In this document: positions 42,799 through 51,897 of the stretch, one piece after another | Numbering within the stretch: position 1 is the first letter of the stretch | Layout: each line of letters opens with the position of its first letter | Source: JABFXX01 sp964419605 | Lineage (GTDB): Bacteria; Myxococcota_A; Polyangia; Haliangiales; Haliangiaceae | Assembly (NCBI GenBank): GCA_964419605.1 | Contig: CAYQQM010000001.1 | Location: 70,330-134,329, forward strand | Reading direction: 5' to 3' | DNA: 64,000 bases | Program-made: the position numbers and the translations under genes | The notes under the pieces: generated by a model | What the model was told of the DNA's origin: nothing | Database searches by the model: none | What the model saw: the letters and a program-made list of their open reading frames with translations, nothing else

Positions 42799-42840
42799 AT
42801 GTCAATGGTTTTGATCGGTTCGGCCGATCCATCCCTCGCC
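42799..42840. repeat. Dispersed intergenic repeat, copy 2, with short hairpin
   Basis: ATGTCAATGGTTTTGATCGG matches the copy at 18735-18754 with two mismatches. It includes the small hairpin GATCGG-TTCGG-CCGATC (42813-42829) between two convergent genes, which could act as a terminator although no T-run follows. Confidence 0.35.
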
Positions 42841-42895
42841 GACGTGAGCACCGGAGCGCAACGGCAACGAAGCGAGCGGAGCCCGCAGCCGTTTT

Positions 42896-45022
42896 TCACC
42901 GGAAGACGCTTCGGTCGGCACGCACTCCGCTCGCTTCAAGCTCTGAATAAAACCGCGGTACCGTTCCAGTCGCAATAAATCCATTTTCGCGGCAGCTGAA
43001 CAGCGTTTGCGTATCGAAGTTTGCTTCAGAAACGCTCAGCATCTCTTCGATCGATTGGATCTTCATCGCACCGTCACCCCGCCTCACGACATGAATGGCG
43101 ATATCAAACGCGGAGCCCACGAGTTCGCGGTACGCCAAATCATTTCCGCCAGCAGCCGTAGCCCGAACGAGCACAGCAAGTCGGTTGAGCGCTGCATTCA
43201 CGCCGTCCCCTGCCACAGAAACCACAGCGCCATCTGCGTATGCGCTCAGGGTATGCACGAGCACGGTCGCCTCGCGACCGCGCACATCGCCGACCACCAA
43301 GCGATCAGGCGACAAGCGCAACGCGGTTTCCAGCAGCGTGGCCATGTCGATATCGCGCGACCCAGATGCGCCTATTCGGGATTCGAGTTGGATCCACTCA
43401 TCGCGAGCAATCGCGAGCTCGGCGACGTCTTCCACGGAAACCAAGCGCTCGCCCGCCGGTGCTGCAGCAGCAAGTGCCGCCACAACCACCGCCCTACCGG
43501 ATCCAGGGCCGCCGCATACGAGGATGTTGCGACGAGCTACGATGCAGGTCGCCAAAAACGCGGCCATGCCAGATGACAACACGCCAGACTGCACAAGCTC
43601 TGCAAGCGCCGGGGACGCCTGTGCTGGCTTCTTAAGGACTAGGCACGGCCCCCTGGCGGCCACCGGAGGCAGCGCCGCGGTCAGACGGGTGCCGTCTCGC
43701 ATCCGTACATCGACGATCGGAGAGTTGCTATCGATCGAGGTACCCGCTTCGTTGACCAGCCGTTTGACCACCCGTTCGAGGACATCGTCCGATGAAAATG
43801 CCTTGCCAGAGCCTCGCAGAACTCCGCCCGCGCCGATCACCATGCGATCGCGCCGGTCGATCAAAATTTCATCGACCGTCTCATCGGCGAGCAGATCTTC
43901 CAATGGCCCCAAGCCAAGCGCCTCGTTGAGAGAATCCTTAATGAGCGCGTCCTGGTCGATGTACTTTGGTAGTTCTCCCGCTCCTTCGAGCCCTTCGACG
44001 AGATCGATCGTGAGGCGCTCGGCTTTTTGCCACAGCTCTTCTTCGCCCAGCTTCGCCAGTGGAACGCTATCCAGAACCAGCTTGGCGTTCAGAGACTCGA
44101 GGATTCGCGCTTGAAGGTCGAGCTGTTTCACCACCTTGGGATCCAGCGGATCGAGATGAACGCTGCGCTTAATGGCGGCCGAAACCGACCGCGCCGCGAG
44201 TTTCATCGTGCCCGCAGTCGCCGCGGGAGCCAGCCGCCCAGCCGGCTTGTCCGCGCCCCGGAGGAAGTCCCCTTGGGGGGCGCCCCGGGGAAAGTCCCCC
44301 TGGGGGACACGGTCATGGCGATCTGCGCGTTCCGGCATTTGCACGATGGGGGCTAAAGCCGGCGACTCCGCCGGCGGGCTCGTCGCACCCGGAGGAGGCG
44401 GCGGAACAGGGGCCAGCGGCGGCACACCGGCGGGCGCTGGCGGGCCACCTATCGTTCGACCCGGCGCCGCCGGAGCTACCGATGGACGCGCCGCAGACGG
44501 GGCCATGGGCGCGGCCGACGCCAGATCGCGAGTTCGCGGCCCGGCGTTGTCTCGACTGACATTTCCGGGCGCCGGACGCGGTGGAACCGGCCGCGGGGCG
44601 GGTGCTATGATCGGTGAGAGCGAGGTTTCCCCACCCGGCTCCCCAGCGCGTAGCGCATCGGAATCGAGCTGTCCCATGACATGGGGAGTTGGAGGAGAGG
44701 TGGTGATTTCAGAGGGTCCTTCGCCATCGCCGCTGGCCTCATCGACACCGACAATGAAATCTCCAATGTAGATCTTGTCGGAGTTCTTGACGACAAGCGG
44801 ACTGGTGATTTTTCGGCCGTTCACATAGGTGCCGTTTGTACTCTTCAAGTCGACGATAATGAACTTGGAGTCTTTCAGCACCACACGCGCATGGCGTTTC
44901 GACACGTTGCCCTTTGCAAGCACAACGTCGTTGCCCTGGACACGTCCAATGGTGACTTCCGTTTTGTTGAACACCATGCGGCGCTGCTCGCCGCCCTTCT
45001 CCTGGATAAGTATGGTGAACAT
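42896..45022 (-). CDS. FHA domain fused to a degenerate CpaF/VirB11-like secretion ATPase
   Basis: 708 residues. FHA at 20-95 (VTIGRVQGNDVVL, VSKRHARV, LKSTNGTYVNGR); a long Pro/Ala-rich linker at 105-270 containing the G/C repeat element; then a CpaF/TadA-type domain at 290-708 with its usual N-terminal region (LGLGPLEDLLADETVDEILI, DGTRLTAALPPV). The Walker A reads CGGPGSGRAV, with Arg where Lys should be and Ala for Thr; Walker B is VVGDVRGREA with Asp for the Glu; the His-box HAN is missing. It probably cannot hydrolyse ATP normally and may act as a phospho-regulated scaffold for a secretion or pilus system. Confidence 0.75.
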   Translation of the reverse strand: MFTILIQEKGGEQRRMVFNKTEVTIGRVQGNDVVLAKGNVSKRHARVVLKDSKFIIVDLKSTNGTYVNGRKITSPLVVKNSDKIYIGDFIVGVDEASGDGEGPSEITTSPPTPHVMGQLDSDALRAGEPGGETSLSPIIAPAPRPVPPRPAPGNVSRDNAGPRTRDLASAAPMAPSAARPSVAPAAPGRTIGGPPAPAGVPPLAPVPPPPPGATSPPAESPALAPIVQMPERADRHDRVPQGDFPRGAPQGDFLRGADKPAGRLAPAATAGTMKLAARSVSAAIKRSVHLDPLDPKVVKQLDLQARILESLNAKLVLDSVPLAKLGEEELWQKAERLTIDLVEGLEGAGELPKYIDQDALIKDSLNEALGLGPLEDLLADETVDEILIDRRDRMVIGAGGVLRGSGKAFSSDDVLERVVKRLVNEAGTSIDSNSPIVDVRMRDGTRLTAALPPVAARGPCLVLKKPAQASPALAELVQSGVLSSGMAAFLATCIVARRNILVCGGPGSGRAVVVAALAAAAPAGERLVSVEDVAELAIARDEWIQLESRIGASGSRDIDMATLLETALRLSPDRLVVGDVRGREATVLVHTLSAYADGAVVSVAGDGVNAALNRLAVLVRATAAGGNDLAYRELVGSAFDIAIHVVRRGDGAMKIQSIEEMLSVSEANFDTQTLFSCRENGFIATGTVPRFYSELEASGVRADRSVFR
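44261..44308. repeat. G/C hairpin repeat inside the FHA-CpaF gene
   Basis: Two hairpin-forming units, each AAGTCCCC followed by a G-run, in 48 bp (16 codons) of the linker region. On the minus strand they encode PQGDFPRGAPQGDFLRG, in a different reading frame from the copies in the other genes. Confidence 0.65.
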
Positions 45023-45146
45023 TGGCTCCTAACGACTTCGCTCCCAAGGGTACTGGGGCTTGGCAATCACGGTCAAGGTCGGGCGGTCCGTACAATAGCC
45101 GATCGAATTTCCGCCGATCGCCTCGTAGCAGTCTACTATCTTGGCG

Positions 45147-45725
45147 ATGTACAAACGGATCGTTTTCGCTGCCTTGATCGGGCTCAGTCGGATAGCCGGC
45201 GCAGCTCCAGCCAACCACACCTATCACTTCGAACTCAGCGCTGTGACCACCAAGTCCGGTGTGGATCCAGAGTTCGCTGCCATCGCCCAGGACCGCGTTG
45301 AGCAGCAGGTCAGGAAAGCGCTGGCGAGCCATCCGCGTCTGCTTGCGAGCGTACCTGGAGCACCGGATCCGAAGACTTCCCCCGAGGCCTACCGGAAGTT
45401 CCTAACAAAAAAGGCGATTTCGGGCAGCTATCGGGTTTCGGTAGAGGTTACCGAAGCATCGCAGGAGATCGCGCTGGACGAGGGCCGCCCCAACTCTCGG
45501 CGGGCTGTGGTTCGAGTTGGAATTCACGTGTTGGGCGAAACAATCCCCGGCCAAACCATCGGGTTCACCGGTGAAGGCCACGCGACGGTCAAGATCGAGA
45601 TCGGCGCCAAACTGCGCGACCGGGATCGCGACTTCGCCTGGGATAGCGCGGCGGAAACGGCGATCGAAGACGCGCTCAAGACATGCTTTACAAAGCTCGC
45701 TCCGGCGGGCACAAAAAAGCGTTAG
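45147..45725 (+). CDS. Secreted protein, unknown function
   Basis: 192 residues from ATG 45147; a TTG at 45141 is less likely. It has a Sec-type signal (MYKRIVFAALIGLSRIAGAAPA), with cleavage expected after AGA or APA. The mature part is mixed alpha/beta with blocks VSVEVTEASQEIALDEG, VVRVGIHVLGETIPGQ and a C-terminal helical pair (ETAIEDALKTCFTKL). No family recognised. It is convergent with lepB. Confidence 0.55.
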   Translation: MYKRIVFAALIGLSRIAGAAPANHTYHFELSAVTTKSGVDPEFAAIAQDRVEQQVRKALASHPRLLASVPGAPDPKTSPEAYRKFLTKKAISGSYRVSVEVTEASQEIALDEGRPNSRRAVVRVGIHVLGETIPGQTIGFTGEGHATVKIEIGAKLRDRDRDFAWDSAAETAIEDALKTCFTKLAPAGTKKR

Positions 45726-45767
45726 TCCGTGGGCCAGTCGGGCTAGGCACTCACCATACGCGGCTCG

Positions 45768-46934
45768 TTACTTCACGAAATTGCCGATTCGGTCGAAGCG
45801 GATTCCATCGACGCACCTGTCTGCATCCACGTTGCCATCGCAGCGACCTCGCCACGGCGCGAGCGGATTGAACGATCCGTATGACAGCCACGTGAACAGC
45901 GCCTTTCCCTTAATGTTCTCGATGGGCACCGACCCCCAAACGCGCGAATCGTTCGAATTGTTGCGATTGTCGCCCATCACGAATACATGACCGTGGGGAA
46001 CCGTGTAGTGCTGAGACGGCCCGCAGACGGTCGCCCCGAAAGAAGTCCCGTTCTGGGAGGCATCACCTTCCCGATGGACTTCGGAGATCTTCCCTAAGAT
46101 CTGGCGATTTGTAACTCCCGATCCGTCGTCGACATTGGTGCAGGTCGGCGGCGAAGCACCGCGGATTGGAAAATCACGGATATCGCCCTCGGTCAGGCTT
46201 CCGGCTCGCATTAGCCGATCGCGAACCGGTCTGTCGGCGTCATGGTACGTCGAGTACGTTAGGTCGCCTACTGTTTCGGTGTAGCGGCTGGTTGATCGCG
46301 AAAACCACTTCTTTTTTTCATCGTAGTCCTGATAGGAAATGTGGCTCTCCGCCTCGGTATTCGGCACCGCAAGGCCGTCGATATAAACGACATTACAGCG
46401 GACCTCGACCGTTTGCCCTGCGAGCGCAACGACCCTTTTGATGTAGTCGCGATCCGGATCACACGGATACATAAACACGATAACGTCGCCACGCTCAGGA
46501 CCGCGAAGCTCAAGCAGCTTCGTCTTGGTCCACGGAATGCGGATTCCATAAATAAACTTGTTGACAAAAATGTGGTCGCCGATTTCGAGCGTGGGGTACA
46601 TCGACGACGATGGAATCTTAAACGCCTCCACGACGAACGCGCGCAGCGCAAGTGCAATCAGGATCGCGGTGCCAATCGACTCAACATATTCACGCGCGGT
46701 GGAGCGTGGCGAGTGTTTTACCAACTCATCGACGAGCGCATCGAGCATCGGAAGATGGGTACGCACCGCCAAGAGATCCCTATTGCCCAAAGATCGCTCA
46801 ACGTTGGCAGTTGCAGTCTCGAGGTCGCCAGCTTTGCCGCGCAGTCCGCTCTTGATCGCGAGCGCTGTACGCGCTTCGCGAACCAAAGATCGCGCTTCGC
46901 GACGAACCCGGCGATTCAGCAGCCACGACTGCAT
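45768..46934 (-). CDS. lepB: Signal peptidase I
   Basis: 388 residues. Catalytic Ser lies in KIPSSSMYPTLEIGDHIFV and Lys in RDYIKRVVALAGQ; box E is GDNRNNSNDSR near the C-terminus. A single membrane helix (ILIALALRAFVVEAF) precedes the catalytic domain. The first ~90 residues are extra compared with short family members and are basic and helical. A ~70-residue insertion lies between the Lys motif and box E. The start overlaps the lepA stop (TAATG), so the two are co-expressed. Confidence 0.9.
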   Translation of the reverse strand: MQSWLLNRRVRREARSLVREARTALAIKSGLRGKAGDLETATANVERSLGNRDLLAVRTHLPMLDALVDELVKHSPRSTAREYVESIGTAILIALALRAFVVEAFKIPSSSMYPTLEIGDHIFVNKFIYGIRIPWTKTKLLELRGPERGDVIVFMYPCDPDRDYIKRVVALAGQTVEVRCNVVYIDGLAVPNTEAESHISYQDYDEKKKWFSRSTSRYTETVGDLTYSTYHDADRPVRDRLMRAGSLTEGDIRDFPIRGASPPTCTNVDDGSGVTNRQILGKISEVHREGDASQNGTSFGATVCGPSQHYTVPHGHVFVMGDNRNNSNDSRVWGSVPIENIKGKALFTWLSYGSFNPLAPWRGRCDGNVDADRCVDGIRFDRIGNFVK

Positions 46935-48769
46935 TAGTCGACCTTCAGAATGGTCAAGAACGCCTCTTGGGGTAACTCGACCGATCCGACGGCCTTCATT
47001 CGCTTTTTGCCTTCCTTTTGCTTTTCAAGCAGCTTCTTCTTCCGCGTAATGTCCCCGCCATAACACTTTGCCGTCACGTCTTTGCGAGCTGCCTTTACCG
47101 TGGTTCGCGAAATGACTCGACTTCCGATTGCCGCCTGGATCGCGACATCGAACATCTGCCGCGGCACGACATCTTTCATCTTGGAGCACAGCTCGACACC
47201 GCGATGATAGGCACTATCGCGGTGACTGATGATCGAGAGTGCATCGACGCGCTCTCCGTTCACCAGCACGTCGAGCCGAATCAGATCCGCGTTGCGATAT
47301 CCCGCCGGCTCATAATCGAGGGACGCATAGCCGCGCGACATCGTCTTCAACCGATCGTAGAAGCCAAATACAACTTCGGCAAGCGGGATTTCGTACACAA
47401 CGCGCACCCGACCGCCGGACTCGTAATGCATCCCAACCTGTACCCCCCGACGCTCCTGGCACAGCTGCATGATCGGCCCGACATATTCCTGAGGTAGGTG
47501 AACGGTCGCGGTGATGATCGGCTCCTCAATCGCGTCGTACTTGCCTTGGTCAGGAACCTTCGCGGGATTGTCCAGCTCGACTGTTTCGCCTCCGGAAAGC
47601 TTGACGCGGTACCGCACGCTGGGCGCAGTGGTGATCAGATTGAGATTCCACTCGCGCTCCAGCCTTTCCTGGATAATCTCCATGTGTAGAAGCCCAAGGA
47701 ACCCTGTGCGAAAACCAAAGCCGAGCGCCGATGAGGTTTCTGGCTCATACGTGACCGATGCGTCGTTGAGGCATAGCTTGCCCAGCGCGTCTTTCAGGTC
47801 CTGGTAATCGGCCGCATCGACGGGAAACAGACCCGCGAACACCATGGGCTTTACCGTCTTGAAGCCCGGAAGCGCCTGAGCGCAGGGCCGCTCGGCATCG
47901 GTAATCGTATCGCCGACTCGCGCATGGGCAATGTCCTTGATCGATGCGGCCAGGATGCCGACTTGGCCAGCCTCGAGCGCATCGACTTCGACGGCGGCCG
48001 GACGGCGAACCGCGATCATCGTACACTCGTACACCTGTTCGGTAGCCCAGAACCGCAACTTGGTGCCTTTGGCGATGCGGCCCGCCATCACCCGAACCAG
48101 CACGACGACGCCGCGAAACGCGTCGTACCAGCTGTCGAAGATTAACGCGGATAAGGGAGCCGTGCGATCGGCAGTCGGCGGCGGGATCCGCAGGACGACG
48201 GCTTCGAGCATGTCGTGCACGCCCTGCCCGGTTTTTGCGGACACGAGCAGCGCATCCTTGGCTTCGAGGCCGATGGTATCTTCGATTTGCTGTTTGACCC
48301 AGTCGGGCCGCGCCACTGGGAGGTCGATCTTGTTCAGCACAGGAACAATTTCGAGCTGGTTATCGAGCGCGACATACACATTCGCCAAGGTCTGAGCCTC
48401 AACGCCCTGAGCCGCGTCGACCACTAACAACGCGCCTTCGCAGGCAGCTAGCGACCGCGAAACTTCGTAGTGGAAGTCTACGTGCCCCGGCGTGTCGATT
48501 AGGTGAAATTGATACGTCTGTCCGTCGTCCGCTTTGTAATGGAGCTGGACGGCTTGGGCCTTGATCGTAATACCGCGCTCGCGTTCCAAGTCCATCGAAT
48601 CGAGCATTTGCGCTTGGGCCTCGCGCGCCGTAACCGCCCCACACTCGTCAAGGATTCGGTCGGCAAGGGTGGTTTTGCCGTGATCGATGTGGGCGATAAT
48701 CGAAAAATTGCGAATGCGATCTGCAGGGAAGGTCACGGGACGGTGGTTGTTAGCCTGACCCGTGTCCAT
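46934..48769 (-). CDS. lepA: Elongation factor 4 (LepA GTPase)
   Basis: 611 residues from ATG 48769; the frame open to 48916 has no family sequence upstream. G1 is IIAHIDHGKTTLADRIL, switch II DTPGHVDFHYEVSRSL, G4 NKIDLP, then EF-G-like domains and the LepA C-terminal domain ending TRKKKLLEKQKEGKKRMK. LepA is a ribosome-associated translational GTPase. It is immediately upstream of lepB, a classical pairing, and divergent from the lipoprotein gene at 48822. Confidence 0.95.
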   Translation of the reverse strand: MDTGQANNHRPVTFPADRIRNFSIIAHIDHGKTTLADRILDECGAVTAREAQAQMLDSMDLERERGITIKAQAVQLHYKADDGQTYQFHLIDTPGHVDFHYEVSRSLAACEGALLVVDAAQGVEAQTLANVYVALDNQLEIVPVLNKIDLPVARPDWVKQQIEDTIGLEAKDALLVSAKTGQGVHDMLEAVVLRIPPPTADRTAPLSALIFDSWYDAFRGVVVLVRVMAGRIAKGTKLRFWATEQVYECTMIAVRRPAAVEVDALEAGQVGILAASIKDIAHARVGDTITDAERPCAQALPGFKTVKPMVFAGLFPVDAADYQDLKDALGKLCLNDASVTYEPETSSALGFGFRTGFLGLLHMEIIQERLEREWNLNLITTAPSVRYRVKLSGGETVELDNPAKVPDQGKYDAIEEPIITATVHLPQEYVGPIMQLCQERRGVQVGMHYESGGRVRVVYEIPLAEVVFGFYDRLKTMSRGYASLDYEPAGYRNADLIRLDVLVNGERVDALSIISHRDSAYHRGVELCSKMKDVVPRQMFDVAIQAAIGSRVISRTTVKAARKDVTAKCYGGDITRKKKLLEKQKEGKKRMKAVGSVELPQEAFLTILKVD

Positions 48770-48821
48770 ATGCCAGGGGTCAGCGTTGCATGTCGACTGG
48801 GGGAGGATTAGGCTCATAGCG

Positions 48822-49553
48822 ATGACAAAGCTCTTGAAAGTCGGCTTGTTGTGTAGTGCGAATTTGTGGGTGGCATGCGGTGGCGGATCCAAGGGGTCTG
48901 CGACCAAGACCGACATGAACGCGCAAATTCCGAGAGTGGATCCGAGCTTGTGTGAAACAACGGGTAAGAACGTTCAGACCTACGACCTGAACCACGACAA
49001 TCGCCCCGATGTGTGGCGCCTGTACAAAGCCGAGGACGAAGGTGGGACGAAGATCGAGTTCATGACCTGCAAGCAAGTCGATTTCGATCACGATGGTCGC
49101 AAAGACTGGGTCGTCGCGTACAACCGCAAAGGCACGCCGCTGTTCGAGCGCGCCGACTTTGATTATGACGGCAGGTGGGACATGTATGCGGTCTTCGACC
49201 CGAAGACCGGAAAAATTACCGAGGCGGAGCGCGATACGGACTTCGACGGAAAGTTCGACGCGAAAGAGGTCTACGATACCGCGGGTGCCCTAAGCAGCGT
49301 GCGCCGGGACCGCAATGGCGACGGCCAGCCAGACCACTGGGAGCAATATCGGGAGGAGTCGCTTATCGCGATCCTATACGACGACGATTACGACGGTAAG
49401 GTCGACCGGCGCGAAGAAACTCCCGGCGCCCAGCCCAAGGTGCAAATGCCTGCAACCGCGGATCCAACAGCGGCAGGCGGGCTAGAAAATCCGACCAAGG
49501 GCGGAGACCCCGCGGACAAACCGGCAGCCGCACCCCAAAATCCCAAAAAGTAA
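48822..49553 (+). CDS. Lipoprotein with six DxDxDG-type calcium-binding repeats
   Basis: 243 residues from ATG 48822; the frame opens earlier, but the lipoprotein signal starts here. The signal KLLKVGLLCSANLWVACGGG gives a lipobox ending at the VAC Cys. Six EF-hand/thrombospondin-type-3-like loops follow between residues 55 and 195: DLNHDNRPD, DFDHDGRKD, DFDYDGRWD, DTDFDGKFD, DRNGDGQPD, DDDYDGKVD. They likely bind calcium on the cell surface. The tail is Pro/Ala/Lys-rich. The cupin gene follows after 10 bp, possibly co-transcribed. Confidence 0.75.
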   Translation: MTKLLKVGLLCSANLWVACGGGSKGSATKTDMNAQIPRVDPSLCETTGKNVQTYDLNHDNRPDVWRLYKAEDEGGTKIEFMTCKQVDFDHDGRKDWVVAYNRKGTPLFERADFDYDGRWDMYAVFDPKTGKITEAERDTDFDGKFDAKEVYDTAGALSSVRRDRNGDGQPDHWEQYREESLIAILYDDDYDGKVDRREETPGAQPKVQMPATADPTAAGGLENPTKGGDPADKPAAAPQNPKK

Positions 49554-49563
49554 GAGCGGACCC

Positions 49564-49908
49564 GTGACCGTGATCGTCCCCAAACCGTGGGGCCACGAGC
49601 TGATTTGGGCAAAAACCGAGCGTTATGTCGGCAAGATCCTACACATTCGCGCCGGGGAATCATTATCGCTCCAGTATCACCGCGTGAAAGACGAAACCCT
49701 GATGGTCCTCACCGGGCGATTGGCGTTCGAATATTTCTCGGAAGGGGAACCGCCCCAGACGCGCGAGCTGGCACCGGGAGAACCGTTTCACGTTGCGGCG
49801 AGAGTCCGCCATCGCATGACTGCGCTCGAGGAGACCGATGTGATAGAGGTTTCAACCCCCGAGATCGATGATGTCGTGAGGTTGGAAGACCGCTACGGCC
49901 GCATCTAG
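49564..49908 (+). CDS. Cupin-domain protein (mannose-6-phosphate isomerase type II-like)
   Basis: 114 residues from GTG 49564. One cupin barrel: KPWGHELIWAKTE, then LHIRAGESLSLQYHRVKDETLMVLTG and FHVAARVRHRMTALEETDVIEVST, matching the C-terminal domain of type II phosphomannose isomerases. Metal ligands (His in QYHR, Glu in DETL, His in RHRM) are present. It lacks the nucleotidyltransferase half of the usual bifunctional protein. Possible sugar isomerase or sugar-binding protein. The TAG stop lies inside a TCTAGAC sequence repeated at the far end of the adjacent palindrome. Confidence 0.7.
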   Translation: MTVIVPKPWGHELIWAKTERYVGKILHIRAGESLSLQYHRVKDETLMVLTGRLAFEYFSEGEPPQTRELAPGEPFHVAARVRHRMTALEETDVIEVSTPEIDDVVRLEDRYGRI

Positions 49909-49912
49909 ACCC

Positions 49913-50089
49913 AGAGCACCGAACAGGTTGAAATGACTGCTGCGACGCGACGTTACGGGCACCTACCAAACGTACGTGTGCTCGCTCCTCGCGTAGGGAC
50001 ACTACGCTCGTCGCTGCGCTCCGGGCGTGCGTTCGGATCTGCCGCGCAACGCCGCGTCTCGCGACGACATTCAACCTGTTCGGTGCTCT
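49913..50089. mobile_element. 177-bp MITE-like imperfect palindrome
   Basis: Terminal inverted repeats of 20 bp are perfect: AGAGCACCGAACAGGTTGAA at 49913-49932 and its complement at 50070-50089. Homology between the arms continues inward imperfectly almost to the centre, around CGTAG..CTACG at 49992-50006. TCTAGAC occurs at both outer edges (49904-49910 and 50087-50093), possibly a target duplication overlapping the repeat. No ORF. A non-autonomous element or a large structured RNA are the options. It sits between the cupin stop and ffh. Confidence 0.6.
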
Positions 50090-50159
50090 AGACGAGTTGC
50101 CTTCGCGAACGCGCTGCCGGGCTGCTCGCCGACAGTGAAGAATGGTATAGCTCGCTACC

Positions 50160-51860
<1,701 letters not shown>

Positions 51861-51897
51861 CACCCGGCTCCATGGGATGCGGCATCAATCGGTCCTA

